DNA of 64,000 bases from DATEPR01 sp963780635 (GCA_963780635.1 CAWACW010000015.1:434001-498000), one strand, 5' to 3'; shown: positions 1-9,195, counted from the stretch's first letter. A program made the numbers and translations. Notes: generated by a model not told the origin, from the sequence alone.

Positions 1-823
1 CCCCGCAGCGGAACCCGAGCCGCTTGAGCGTGCGGATCGTGGTGCGGGCGCCGGACATCAACTGCAGCTCGGCCGATACGTCCGTGAGCACCGACTCGGG
101 CAGCCCGGCCAGGGTCGCGACCCGCCGGTGCAGCGACTCGGTGAAGTCCAGTTCGCCTCGCATCGCGGCCTCGGTGATCTCGCGCACCTCGGCCTGCCTG
201 CCCGCACGTTCGGCGAGCATCTCGATGACCTCACCGCGGATCAGGGTGGAGTCCACGTCGAAGACCACGAGCCGCTTGGCCCGCCGCGCCAGGCCGGCCC
301 GCTCGAATGCGATGTCCAGACCGTCGGAGGCCGCCACCTCGGCCAGCGCGGCCCGCAGCTCGGCGTCCGAGCTGCGCGTGTCGGTCGGCACGGAAACGCG
401 CAGTTCCAGGCCGGTGACCGGGTAGTCGGCGACGCGGGAGATCGCGTCGATGTTGACCTCCAGCGACGCGAGCCGCCGCGCGACCTCGGAGAAACCGCGG
501 GCGGTGATCGGCCTGCCGAGTACCACGAGCACGTGCGTCGAGCTGCCGCGCACCAGGCCACCGGAGTCGGCGCCGACCTCGACGTCGACGTGCATGCCGA
601 CGCTCGCCATCGCCTGCTCGACGACCTCCTGCACGCCCTCGGGGTCGTGGAAGACGTCCACCAGGACACCCAGCACGAGCTGCCCCCGGATGACCACCTG
701 CTCCACGTCCAACAGGTGCACGCCCCGCCGGGACAGCACCGCGAACAGCACCGAGGACACGCCCGGCTTGTCCGGTCCGGTGACGGTGATCAGTACCGGC
801 GTCCCGGCTTCCTCGCTGGTCAT
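1..823 (-). CDS. serB: Phosphoserine phosphatase SerB (3' part beyond window)
   Basis: Last enzyme of serine biosynthesis, hydrolysing O-phosphoserine to serine in the cytoplasm. The N-terminal ~170 residues form an ACT-type regulatory region (ITVTGPDKPGVSSVLF near residue 10). The HAD phosphatase domain follows with motif I FDVDSTLIRGEVIEMLAE, whose two Asp are nucleophile and acid/base; the SerB signature continues into a helical cap (EITEAAMRGELDF). The ATG at 823 is preceded by AGGAGGGG, so the start is firm. The gene is read leftward and is cut by the window edge before HAD motifs II to IV. It follows ctaD in the same direction but is separated from it by a hairpin, so it is probably its own transcription unit. 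Family assignment is clear from motif I plus the ACT region. Confidence 0.95.
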   Translation of the reverse strand, partial: MTSEEAGTPVLITVTGPDKPGVSSVLFAVLSRRGVHLLDVEQVVIRGQLVLGVLVDVFHDPEGVQEVVEQAMASVGMHVDVEVGADSGGLVRGSSTHVLVVLGRPITARGFSEVARRLASLEVNIDAISRVADYPVTGLELRVSVPTDTRSSDAELRAALAEVAASDGLDIAFERAGLARRAKRLVVFDVDSTLIRGEVIEMLAERAGRQAEVREITEAAMRGELDFTESLHRRVATLAGLPESVLTDVSAELQLMSGARTTIRTLKRLGFRCG

Positions 824-840
824 GGCCCCTCCTGGCATGA

Positions 841-879
841 GCGAGCCCCGGGCCGCCGATGGCGGTCTCCGGGGCTCGC
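841..879 (-). terminator. Stem-loop between ctaD and serB
   Basis: A perfect 9-bp GC-rich stem (GCGAGCCCC / GGGGCTCGC) with a 21-base loop lies 30 bases past the ctaD stop and just upstream of the serB ribosome binding site. There is no clear U-run, which is common for actinobacterial terminators. It probably ends or attenuates ctaD transcription. Confidence 0.6.
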
Positions 880-908
880 GCGTCCTGGACAACGAAGGTG
901 GTCGTGGG

Positions 909-2645
909 TCAGGCTTGCCCGCTGCTGTCTCCCGCGGACTGACCTGCTCCCACCGGTTCCTTGTGCCGGCGGCCCACTTCTGCTTCCAGCCGCATGCGTT
1001 CCACCATGTGTGGGTAGTGCAGCTCGAAGGCGGGCCGCTCGGAACGGATCCGGGGCAGCTCGGTGAAGTTGTGCCGCGGCGGCGGGCAGGAGGTGGCCCA
1101 CTCCAGGGAGTTGCCGTAGCCCCACGGGTCGTCCACCTCGACGACCTCGCCGTAGCGGTAGGACTTGAACACGTTGTAGACGAACGGCAGTACCGACGCG
1201 CCGAGCACGTAGGAGCCGATCGTGGAGATCGTGTTCAGCGTGGTGAACCCGTCGGAGGGCAGGTAGTCGGCATAGCGGCGGGGCATGCCCTCCGCGCCGA
1301 GCCAGTGCTGGACCAGGAACGTCAGGTGGAACCCGATGAACGTGGTCCAGAAGTGCAGCTTGCCCAATGGCTCGTTCATCATGCGGCCGGTCATCTTCGG
1401 GAACCAGAAGTAGATGCCGGCATAGGTGGCGAACACGATCGTGCCGAACAGCACGTAGTGGAAGTGCGCCACCACGAAGTAGGTGTCCGAGACGTGGAAG
1501 TCGATCGCCGGTGCCGCGAGCAGCACACCGGTCAGGCCACCGAACAGGAACGTGACGAGGAAGCCGACGCTGAACAGCATCGGTGTCTCGAACGTCAGCT
1601 GGCCCTTCCACATCGTGCCGATCCAGTTGAAGAACTTCACACCGGTCGGCACCGCGATCAGGAAGGTCATGAACGAGAAGAACGGCAGCAGCACGGCGCC
1701 GGTGGCGTACATGTGGTGCGCCCACACGGTGACCGACAGGGCCGCGATGGACAGCGTCGCGTAGATCAGGCCGCGATAGCCGAACAGTGGCTTGCGGGAG
1801 AACACCGGGAAGATCTCCGAGACGATGCCGAAGAACGGCAACGCGACGATGTAGACCTCTGGATGGCCGAAGAACCAGAACAGGTGCTGCCACAGGATGA
1901 CCCCGCCGTTGGCCGGGTCGAAGATGTGGGCACCCAGGTGCCGGTCGGCCTCCAGGCCCAGCAGCGCCGCGGTCAGGATCGGGAACGCCAGCAGGATCAG
2001 CACGCTGGTGACCAGGATGTTCCAGGTGAAGATCGGCATCCGGAACATCGTCATGCCGGGCGCGCGCAGGCAGATGACCGTGGTGGTCATGTTCACGCCA
2101 CCGAGGATCGTGCCCAGGCCGGACACCACCAGGCCGGTGATCCACAGATCACCGCCGACGCCCGGCGAGTGGATCGCGTCGGACAGCGGGGTGTAGGCGA
2201 ACCAGCCGAAGTCCGCCGCACCGCCCGGCGTCAGGAAGCCGGACAGCACGATCAGCCCACCGAACAGGTACAGCCAGTAGGAGAACGCGTTCAACCGCGG
2301 GAACGCCACGTCCGGCGAGCCGATCTGCAGCGGCAGGATGTAGTTCGCGAATCCGAACAGGATCGGCGTCGCGTACAGCAGCAGCATGATCGTGCCGTGC
2401 ATGGTGAACAGCTGGTTGTACTGCTCCTGCGAGAGGAACTGCAGACCCGGCCGCGCCAGCTCGGTCCGCATCAGCAGCGCCATCACGCCGCCGATCAGGA
2501 AGAACCCGAACGACGTCGTGAGGTACATGATGCCGAGCATCTTCGGGTCGGTCGTGCGGAACATCCGCAGCAAGTACGAACCCTTGACCGGATCGCGCGC
2601 CGGATAGGGGCGCGTTGCGATCGGCTTGGGTGCTACTGCCGTCAC
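909..2645 (-). CDS. ctaD: Cytochrome c oxidase subunit I (aa3 type)
   Basis: Catalytic heme-copper subunit of the terminal oxidase that reduces O2 in the cytoplasmic membrane. About 578 residues and twelve predicted membrane helices, the usual actinobacterial length. Visible landmarks are the heme a ligand region (MHGTIMLLLY), the CuB/Tyr region with WFFGHPEVYI, the HHMYATG motif and the HDTYFVVAHFHYV-like segment read here as VSDTYFVVAHFHYVLFG. The GTG at 2645 is chosen because GGAGG lies six bases upstream; a longer in-frame extension to 2798 lacks a ribosome site and looks non-coding. No other cta genes are adjacent, as in many actinobacteria where ctaD stands alone next to serB. Confidence 0.96.
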   Translation of the reverse strand: MTAVAPKPIATRPYPARDPVKGSYLLRMFRTTDPKMLGIMYLTTSFGFFLIGGVMALLMRTELARPGLQFLSQEQYNQLFTMHGTIMLLLYATPILFGFANYILPLQIGSPDVAFPRLNAFSYWLYLFGGLIVLSGFLTPGGAADFGWFAYTPLSDAIHSPGVGGDLWITGLVVSGLGTILGGVNMTTTVICLRAPGMTMFRMPIFTWNILVTSVLILLAFPILTAALLGLEADRHLGAHIFDPANGGVILWQHLFWFFGHPEVYIVALPFFGIVSEIFPVFSRKPLFGYRGLIYATLSIAALSVTVWAHHMYATGAVLLPFFSFMTFLIAVPTGVKFFNWIGTMWKGQLTFETPMLFSVGFLVTFLFGGLTGVLLAAPAIDFHVSDTYFVVAHFHYVLFGTIVFATYAGIYFWFPKMTGRMMNEPLGKLHFWTTFIGFHLTFLVQHWLGAEGMPRRYADYLPSDGFTTLNTISTIGSYVLGASVLPFVYNVFKSYRYGEVVEVDDPWGYGNSLEWATSCPPPRHNFTELPRIRSERPAFELHYPHMVERMRLEAEVGRRHKEPVGAGQSAGDSSGQA

Positions 2646-2927
2646 GGTGTGCCTCCTGCAGTGGCAGTTGTCCTGTTCGGGCCGCGACGACGGAAGCCGT
2701 GCCCGACCACAAAAGCTCGTTCCGGATCGTAGACCGGGCCCTCGGCGCCGCCCGAGCAGGGCCGGGATCCGGACCTGCGCAATCATCGCCGAGGGCACCC
2801 GGGGTGACTGGCGTCACCAGCGCGAATGGCAGGATGCGGTGCGACAGGACCGGCAGCGGGGCTCGGCCTAGGCTGTGCCGTGACGGGGACTCGGTAACAA
2901 AACACGGGCCGAGAGGGAAGAACAGAC

Positions 2928-3602
2928 GTGCGAACCAACGCGATCCGCGGCACGGTGGCTGCCGTACTACTCAGCGCCACCGCGCTCGGCCTGGCTGGCT
3001 GCGTGAACGCCGAGAAACCGGCTGCGCCCGGTGCGGGCACCAGCGTGTCCTACGACCAGCCCCCGACGACGCCTGCCACGACCACGCCGTCGACCGCCGG
3101 CAGCTCGTCGGCGACGCCGCCGGCGGGCCAGACCGCGACCACGGCGTCGCAGACCGCGGCACGGCACAACGCCGCCGATGCGACGTTCGCGAAGCAGACC
3201 GTGCTGCTGCGTCAGCAGGCCCTGACTCTGGCGAACACCGGCAAGTCGGCCGGTATCAGCACGCAGCTGCGGGCACTGTCCACGCAGATCACCAAGGACG
3301 GCGCGCCGTCGGTGAGCGCCCCGACGACCTGGCTGACCGACTGGGGTCTGGCCGTGCCGTCGCCGAGCACCTACCACACGGCCGGCGTGCTGAGCACGAC
3401 CCAGCTCGCCCATGTCACGGCGACGCAGGGCATCTCGTTCGACATGCAGTGGCTGCAGTACATGAAGGCGAACCTGGCCGCCGCGAAGCAGGCCGCGACC
3501 ACCGAGGCCGCCCAGGGCACGAACCAGCAGGCCAAGCAGGCAGCACAGCAGTGGGTCTCGATCCTGAAGACCGAGTCGGCGAAGCTGGCCGCCATCCACT
3601 GA
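2928..3602 (+). CDS. DUF305-like secreted lipoprotein
   Basis: A 224-residue exported protein. The N-terminus is a lipoprotein signal: basic start, hydrophobic core and lipobox LAGC at about residue 25, so Cys25 should be lipidated and anchored outside the membrane. A Thr/Pro/Ser-rich spacer (residues ~35-70) leads to two helical halves matching the DUF305 (ferritin-like) pattern: NAADATFAKQTVLLRQQAL, then WLTDWG, then FDMQWLQYMKANLAAAKQA. In typical DUF305 proteins each half carries a Met-His-His motif; here these positions are Leu/Arg/Asn-type residues, so metal binding is doubtful. It stands between divergent ctaD and an APH-family gene. Function unknown. Confidence 0.75.
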   Translation: MRTNAIRGTVAAVLLSATALGLAGCVNAEKPAAPGAGTSVSYDQPPTTPATTTPSTAGSSSATPPAGQTATTASQTAARHNAADATFAKQTVLLRQQALTLANTGKSAGISTQLRALSTQITKDGAPSVSAPTTWLTDWGLAVPSPSTYHTAGVLSTTQLAHVTATQGISFDMQWLQYMKANLAAAKQAATTEAAQGTNQQAKQAAQQWVSILKTESAKLAAIH

Positions 3603-3627
3603 TCCAGCGACAGCACGTCCCGCGACC

Positions 3628-4506
3628 GTGAGAATGATCACTGGACCTGATCCGGAGCACGCGGTGCGGGCGGCCGTCGAGGTCGCCGAGCGGCACGGTG
3701 TGCTGTGTGGCGAGCCGGTGGTGCTGCGCAACGGGTCCAACGTCCTGGTGCACCTGACACCCACGCCGATCGTGGCGCGGGTGGCCGCCGTGACGGCGCG
3801 GGTCCGGCCGGATGTCGCCGTGACGCTGGCCAAGGACCTCGCACTCGCGGAATGGCTCGCCGGTGAGGGTGCGCCGGTCGCTCCACCGAGCGGCGAACTA
3901 CCGGCCGGTCCGCATCACCACTCGGGCCGCTGCCTGACGTTCTGGACTTTTGTGGCACACGACCGCGAGCACGTGTTCCGGCCTGCCGAGGTCGGACCGC
4001 TGCTCGCCGACCTGCACGCGCTGCTGCGCGGCTATCCGGGCGAGCTGCCGACGGTGCCACCGCTGGACGTACCGGACGTGCTGGCGATGCTGCGGTCGGC
4101 GGGTGCCTGGTCACTGTCCGAGCGCGACAGGGTCGCGCTCACCACCGACGCGGACCGGGTGACCGACGAGCTGCTGACAGCGGCACCGGAATCGGTGCCG
4201 CTGCACGGCGACGCCCATCCCGGCAACCTGCTGTCCACACCGACCGGACCGGTGTGGACGGACTTCGAGGACGCCTGGCGCGGCCCGATCGGCTGGGACC
4301 TGGCGTGCCTGGCCGGGACCGGTCGGCTGGATGGCTGGGCCGCGGTGGCGAGCTATCCGGGTGCTCCCGATCGTGCCGCGCTGGCGCCGTTCGTCGCGGC
4401 CCGGCGGCTGCAGTATCTGGCGTGGTCGCTGGCGTTTCTGGAGCGGTTTCCGACGCCGCAGCGGCATGCCGACGTGGCGGCCCGGCTGGCGGCCTGGCGG
4501 GGCTAG
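3628..4506 (+). CDS. Aminoglycoside phosphotransferase (APH)-family kinase
   Basis: Predicted small-molecule kinase of the APH/choline-kinase fold, 292 residues. The catalytic loop HGDAHPGNLL (around residue 192) carries the Brenner-type Asp and Asn, and the metal-binding DFED follows at about residue 211. The N-lobe is short, with RNGSNVLVHL as the probable nucleotide-loop strand. The substrate cannot be inferred: many genomic APH genes act on sugars or metabolites rather than antibiotics. The GTG at 3628 is taken as start; an ATG two codons later (3634) is equally possible. It lies 26 bases downstream of the DUF305-like lipoprotein gene and may be cotranscribed. Confidence 0.85.
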   Translation: MRMITGPDPEHAVRAAVEVAERHGVLCGEPVVLRNGSNVLVHLTPTPIVARVAAVTARVRPDVAVTLAKDLALAEWLAGEGAPVAPPSGELPAGPHHHSGRCLTFWTFVAHDREHVFRPAEVGPLLADLHALLRGYPGELPTVPPLDVPDVLAMLRSAGAWSLSERDRVALTTDADRVTDELLTAAPESVPLHGDAHPGNLLSTPTGPVWTDFEDAWRGPIGWDLACLAGTGRLDGWAAVASYPGAPDRAALAPFVAARRLQYLAWSLAFLERFPTPQRHADVAARLAAWRG

Positions 4507-4667
4507 GCGGTGCTGGAGGCCGCTTTTCGGTTGCGCGACGGCTGGCTCGGCGATCCGGGGGCGTTGTCATCGCCCCAAGTGGCTCGGCGTTGCGGCTCGG
4601 CCGCGCTGGCCGCCGCTCGTTCGGCATAGGCGGATGAGACAAGCGCCACCCATCCAGGCGACGTGCC

Positions 4668-5835
4668 GAGGTGACCCGTGAACGGTCGACCCGCAAAGGC
4701 AGTAAGGCAGCACCCGGATGAGTCACCCGTTCGGCGGCCGACTCTCGACGCGCCATCGGCCACCGCGAGTCGACCCACGAACGGTCAGGTCACATCGGCA
4801 AACCGACGAGACGCCCCTTCAGCGGCCGACTCCCCGGAATGGCAGCAGCGATGGCGAATCGACCCACGAACGGACGACTCGCACCCGCAAGACCGACGAG
4901 ACGGCCCTTCGGCGGCCAACTCCACAGCTCCCTATGTGACCCTGCCGTGGGAGTCGACCCCAGAAAGAAGAGCCGGCTCGGACCGCACAGCGGACGAGCT
5001 GGCCGTTCAACGGCCGGCACGCCACGGGACGCGGCGAGTGCGCCCATGAGCGGGCCGCCCACACCGGCGCGATCGACGAGACGGCCTTTCAGCGGCCAGC
5101 TTCCCTGGCTCCCGACTGGCCGTGGCGAGTTGACCCGCGAACGGACGACTCGCACTGGCACGACCGAGGAGCCGTCCGTTCGACGGTCGACTCGCCAGCT
5201 CGCCAGTGATCGGGGCGAGTTGACCTGTGAGCAGTCGACCCGCGAACGGTCGACCCACCTGGCACGACCGACGAACTGTCCCTCCAACGGCCAACTCCCC
5301 AGACTCGCCATCAGCCCCACCGAGCTGACCCGCGAACGAACAGCTCGCACCGGCACGACCGAGGAGCCGTCCGTTCGACGGTCGACTCGCCTGCTCGCCA
5401 ATATCCGCGGCGAGTTGACCCGCGAACGGTCGACCCACCTGGCACGACCGACGAACTGTCCCTCCAACGGCCAACTCCCCAGACTCGCCATCAGCCCCAC
5501 CGAGCTGACCCGCCAACGAACAGCTCGCACCGGCACGACCGAGGAGCCGCCCGTTCGACGGTCGACTCGCCAGCTCGCCAATATCCGCGGCGAGTTGACC
5601 TGTGAGCAGTCGACCCACCTGGCACGACCGACGAACTGTCCCTCCAACGGCCAAACCCCAGACTCGCCATCAGCCCCACCGAGCTGACCCGCCAACGAAC
5701 AGCTCGCACCGGCACGACCGAGGAGCCGCCCGTTCGACGGTCGACTCGCCAGCTCGCCAGTGATCGGGGCGAGTTGACCTGTGAGCGGTTGGGTCGGGGC
5801 GTTGCTGTGGTGTGTTGGCCGTTCAACGGTGGAGC
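4668..5835. repeat. Tandem array of ~70-90-bp hairpin-forming monomers
   Basis: A 1.2-kb non-coding stretch made of about a dozen diverged monomers. Each opens with a version of GAGTTGACCCGCGAACGG and, some 40 bases later, carries a version of CCGTTCGACGG; the CGAACGG and CCGTTCG parts are complementary, so each monomer can fold into a hairpin. From about 5140 to 5790 two monomer types alternate in a higher-order repeat of about 180-195 bp. The GCCGTCCGTTCGACGG-like segment recurs at about 5171, 5366, 5546 and 5725. Frames are open on both strands only because the repeats lack stops; there is no ribosome site or family match, so no gene is called. The stretch 4507-4667 holds nothing recognisable. 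Confidence 0.8.
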
Positions 5836-5854
5836 GGTGAGCTGTGATGTTCGG

Positions 5855-6247
5855 CTATTCCTCGACTCCGAACTGCGCTAGCAGCTCGGGCTGGCCGAAC
5901 ATTCGGGCCGCCTCTACGGCGGACGGTTGGCCCGCGTGTGGGTCGGCGCCGCCTGCCAGCAACGCGGCCACTACCTCGTTCTCGCCTTTGAACACCGCGC
6001 CGGCGATCGGCGTCTGGCCCCTGTCGTTGGCCTTGTTCGGGTCGGCCCCCTCGGCCAGCAGTGCTCGAACCGTGGGTGCGTGGCCGTGGTAGGCGGCCAG
6101 CATCACCAGCGTGTCGCCGCTGTCGTTGGCCAGGTTCACCGGCACGCCCGCCCGGACGTACTGGACGAGCGCGGTGGTGTCACCGGACCGGGCGAGGCCG
6201 AAGATCCTGGTGGCCAGTTCGACCAGGGCGTCCTCCGGTCCGGTCAT
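5855..6247 (-). CDS. Small ankyrin-repeat protein
   Basis: A 130-residue cytoplasmic protein made almost entirely of ankyrin repeats. Recognisable units are DTTALVQYVRAGVPVNLAND, DTLVMLAAYHGHAPTVRALL and QTPIAGAVFKGENEVVAALL followed by GADPHA, with the typical G-x-TPLxxAAxxGH pattern. Such proteins act as protein-binding scaffolds; the partner cannot be told from the sequence. The start ATG at 6247 lies in a short direct duplication (TCCTCCGGTCCGGTCATGA occurs twice, 6240-6270). It is 39 bases downstream of the DUF998 gene on the same strand and likely cotranscribed with it. Confidence 0.85.
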   Translation of the reverse strand: MTGPEDALVELATRIFGLARSGDTTALVQYVRAGVPVNLANDSGDTLVMLAAYHGHAPTVRALLAEGADPNKANDRGQTPIAGAVFKGENEVVAALLAGGADPHAGQPSAVEAARMFGQPELLAQFGVEE

Positions 6248-6286
6248 GAGTCCTCCGGTCCGGTCATGACGCTGCCCGTCGGCTCA

Positions 6287-7048
6287 TCACGCTGCCTGTT
6301 CGGCCACCAGCGCGGGCTGCTCGGCGGTGACCTGGCGGCGGTTGCTCGCCCGGTGCGCCCAGAACGCGAGTACCACGAGGATGACGATGTCCACCCCGCC
6401 CATCAACCGTTCCACCAGGCCGGTCGGCACGGTGTTCAGGCCGGGGGCGTGCGACATCCGGATGATGAAGAAGGAGATCACGAACGGCAGGAAGCACGGG
6501 ACCGACACGAGCGCGAGGCCCTGCGAGACCCACGCCCAACGACGCCAGGCCGGGTCCCGCCGGTGCTGCCAGCCGATGAACATGCTGGCCACGGGCAGGC
6601 TGACGCAGGCCGCGGCCGTCGCGTAGAGGTGGATCGAACCGCGCAGCGTCTGTGTGGCGGTGTTGGGGTCCTTGGTGAACGAGGCGATGGCGACCAGGCA
6701 CAAGCACCAACTGGCCATCATCACGAAAGTGGCCCTGCCGCGGACTACGCCGTGCAGGACCATCTTGACCAGCAGTGCCACCGAGCCGACGCTGAGCACG
6801 TCCAACGCGGTGTCGAACACCCAGCCGTCGGGACGGACCCCGTAATCGCTGAGCATGCCGGTGATCGGGTTGACGCCGCCCCAGCCGGGCAGCAGGTGCA
6901 ATACGACGACCATCGTGGTCGCGAGCACGGTGGCGATGAGCGCGACGGGCACCAACAGCTTGCTGCCCAACCACATCAGCTGATATCTGCCCGACCGAAC
7001 GTACGGAGCATCGGCCACTTCCCCCGACAGCGCTGGCTCCCCCTGCAT
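6287..7048 (-). CDS. DUF998 integral membrane protein
   Basis: About 253 residues with six predicted membrane helices; the first is LLVPVALIATVLATTMVVVL at about residue 30. The order of helices and the NPITGMLSDYGVRPDGWVFD loop after helix one are typical of DUF998 proteins, whose function is unknown. The ATG at 7048 is chosen over the longer frame (to 7120) because AGGAGG lies six bases upstream. It is upstream of the ankyrin gene in the same direction, and the pair may form a small operon. A palindrome about 95 bases upstream may be its operator. Confidence 0.8.
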   Translation of the reverse strand: MQGEPALSGEVADAPYVRSGRYQLMWLGSKLLVPVALIATVLATTMVVVLHLLPGWGGVNPITGMLSDYGVRPDGWVFDTALDVLSVGSVALLVKMVLHGVVRGRATFVMMASWCLCLVAIASFTKDPNTATQTLRGSIHLYATAAACVSLPVASMFIGWQHRRDPAWRRWAWVSQGLALVSVPCFLPFVISFFIIRMSHAPGLNTVPTGLVERLMGGVDIVILVVLAFWAHRASNRRQVTAEQPALVAEQAA

Positions 7049-7140
7049 CGAACGCCTCCTGTTGGCTGGTCCCGGTTCCTCAGGTACCCAGTTTTGATCT
7101 CCCGCGCCCCGTCCGACCATCCGGCTGCCACCCCAGTCGA

Positions 7141-7158
7141 GGTGGGGTCTACCCCACC
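7141..7158. promoter_or_regulatory. Palindrome upstream of DUF998 gene
   Basis: GGTGGGGT and ACCCCACC form a perfect 8-bp inverted repeat with a 2-base spacer, 93 bases upstream of the DUF998 start. It could be an operator or a hairpin. The rest of the 7160-7440 interval shows no gene or other structure. Confidence 0.3.
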
Positions 7159-7444
7159 CTCTTCATCCGGAAGATCCCTGAGGTTACCGGAGGGGACAAC
7201 GGGACATCCGGTGCCACGACGCGGGACCCGCAGCTCGGAGGCACGGCTGCGGGCCCGCGTCGTCAACTACTGCGCAGCGAGACGACCCGCAGTGTCGGCT
7301 GCCGCTGGGTGTCGGCCGGGTTGTCGTGGCGACGCGACCGCGGGCTCCGGCGCGTCCGGGCTGCGTCGGCGATCAGCTGCTCGTGGTGGGAACGGACCTG
7401 GCTCTGAAGTGGTGCGAAGGAGGTGAACATGTTCATCAAGATAG

Positions 7445-7500
7445 CCTTAGCAAGAGTCCTTGTGCAAGGACTCTTGCTAAGGAACCTTTGGCAAAGTTTC
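7445..7500 (-). terminator. Very strong double hairpin downstream of pucR-type gene
   Basis: Seven bases past the PucR-family stop there are two stem-loops. One is small (7483-7500, around CTTTGGCAAAG). The other is a perfect 18-bp inverted repeat, CCTTAGCAAGAGTCCTTG at 7445-7462 with its complement at 7465-7482 and a 2-base centre. The position fits a transcription terminator for the regulator gene. The perfect 38-bp symmetry is longer than needed for termination, so a protein-binding or element-end role remains possible. Confidence 0.65.
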
Positions 7501-7506
7501 CCTGAC

Positions 7507-9048
7507 TCAGCCTCCCGCTCGTAGTGCCAGGTAGACGTCGACCCGCTGCCGGAAGTCCGAGAGATCGACGCCGATCAGCTCCTCCACCCGTCCGATCCGG
7601 TACCGCAGCGTGTTGACGTGCACGTGCAGCAGTGCCGCCGCCTTGGCCCAGGAGCCGGAGCAATCCAGGAACACGGTGAGCGTGCGGACCAGCGAGCCGT
7701 CGTGCTCGGCGTCGTAGTCGAAGACCTTGCCCAGCACGCGCCTGCGCAACGCGGCACGCAGCTCGTCGGGCACTCCGGCCAGCAGTAGTTGGTGCACGGC
7801 GACCTCGTCACCTGCCACCACTCGCGTCCGGCCCGGCTGCCGTTCGCCCAGTTCCAGGGCATGGGTCGCTTCCTGCACCGCCCCGCGCAGCTCGTCGGCG
7901 GTCACCACCGAGCTGATCCCGACCACGATCCGGCCGCTGGTCAGCGCTGGTTCCAGCAGCCGCAACGCCTCCGCGGCCCGCTGGGCGAGGTCGGCGTCGG
8001 AGCGGCCGTCGGCGGGCAGCAGCGCGTAGACCTGCTCGTCGACGACGCCGACCAGCCCCGGCCGGTCGGCGAGCTGGACCGCGGCCAGCAGTTCGGCGAG
8101 CACGGCTGCCGCCCGGCCGAAAGGAGCACCGGGCGCAGATGCGGCGAGCACGCGCACCGGCTGTCGCATGTCGATGCCGGCCGCCAGGGCCGTCGACGCG
8201 ATCTCCGGCTGCGCGGCCGAACCGGCGAGCACCGCGCGCAGCACGGTGCTCGCCACCTGGCCCGCCACTCCTCTGCCTGCCTGTTCGCGCTGCCGCTGCA
8301 CACCGATCAGGCCGACGAGTTCGGCCATGATCTCGTCGTAGGGCGGCTCGGTGAGCCGGGCCGGGCCGCCGACCGCGAGGAACCAGCGGGTCACGTCGGA
8401 GCCGCCGGGGTCGAGCACCGGCAGCAGCGTGACCGTCCCGGCCGGGCCGCGTACCCGCCGGGCCCGGCCGTCGGACAGCAGGAACTCCTTGATCAACAGG
8501 GCTCGCCGCTCGACGGGCAGGTCCGGCCCGCAGGCTGCGACCACCCGGCCCAGCGGAGTGAGCACCCAGCAGTCCGCGTCCAGCTCGGTCGCCCCCAGCG
8601 CCAGCAGCTCGGCCAAGCTCGCGCCCCCTGCCACCGCGGACATCAGCCGGCCCGAGTGCGCCCGACCGGACCGTTCGGCGGCCAGTGCTGTGCCGACCCG
8701 CTCGATGACGTCCGCGAACGACAGGTCGACCGACGCCTCCAGCAGCGGCACGCCGAGCCGGGCGCACTCGTCGACGAGGGCGGCCGGGATCACACCGGTC
8801 TCCGCGTCGCACGCGATCAGCGCGGCGGCTCCCCGGTCGGCGAGCGCGGCGACGAACACCGGCACGTCCTCGGCCACCCGCAGCCACAGCAGCCCGGTCA
8901 GCACCAACTCGCCGCCGGAGAGGAACCGGCCGGGGTCGGGCAGCTCGGTCCCGTAGAGCCTGGACACCTCCCGGTCGAGCAGGCCGGCCCCGGCGCGCAC
9001 TCTCAACCGCAGGTCGGACATGCCCAAAACGGTCTCAACGGACACCAT
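7507..9048 (-). CDS. PucR-family transcriptional regulator of purine catabolism
   Basis: A 513-residue regulator. The N-terminal ~120 residues match the purine catabolism regulatory (PucR_N) domain (VETVLGMSDLRLRVRAG...GELVLTGLLW). The centre is a GGDEF-like ligand region. The C-terminus is the PucR-type helix-turn-helix (HVHVNTLRYRIGRVEELIG, around residue 465). The open frame continues to 10560, but the part upstream of 9048 is antisense to the xanthine dehydrogenase genes and is not coding. The gene is divergent from those genes with a 147-base gap that holds a palindrome, so it is very probably their regulator, responding to a purine or its breakdown product. Confidence 0.9.
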   Translation of the reverse strand: MVSVETVLGMSDLRLRVRAGAGLLDREVSRLYGTELPDPGRFLSGGELVLTGLLWLRVAEDVPVFVAALADRGAAALIACDAETGVIPAALVDECARLGVPLLEASVDLSFADVIERVGTALAAERSGRAHSGRLMSAVAGGASLAELLALGATELDADCWVLTPLGRVVAACGPDLPVERRALLIKEFLLSDGRARRVRGPAGTVTLLPVLDPGGSDVTRWFLAVGGPARLTEPPYDEIMAELVGLIGVQRQREQAGRGVAGQVASTVLRAVLAGSAAQPEIASTALAAGIDMRQPVRVLAASAPGAPFGRAAAVLAELLAAVQLADRPGLVGVVDEQVYALLPADGRSDADLAQRAAEALRLLEPALTSGRIVVGISSVVTADELRGAVQEATHALELGERQPGRTRVVAGDEVAVHQLLLAGVPDELRAALRRRVLGKVFDYDAEHDGSLVRTLTVFLDCSGSWAKAAALLHVHVNTLRYRIGRVEELIGVDLSDFRQRVDVYLALRAGG

Positions 9049-9081
9049 CGATACAGCGTAGACGCACTCGTGGCCGCCCGT

Positions 9082-9097
9082 TTGGAGAAACCTCCAA
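9082..9097. promoter_or_regulatory. Candidate operator in pucR-xdh divergent promoter
   Basis: TTGGAG-AAAC-CTCCAA is a perfect 6-bp inverted repeat with a 4-base spacer, midway between the divergent PucR-family gene and the xanthine dehydrogenase operon. The location makes it the best candidate for the PucR-type binding site; no match to a published site is claimed. Confidence 0.45.
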
Positions 9098-9195
9098 GGT
9101 GACCGCATCAGCGCCGCCCGCGTTTCGTGCGTCGTGGCCGTAGCGGGAGCCACCCGGCTTCTGTGTACTGGGTCACAACACCCGAGGAGGTGCCG

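Noticed and set aside
4790..5826. Repetitive proteins encoded in several frames across the 4.7-5.8 kb array
   Set aside because: All six frames are open because the monomers lack stops. There is no start with a ribosome site, no conserved frame and unit-length changes that are not multiples of three.
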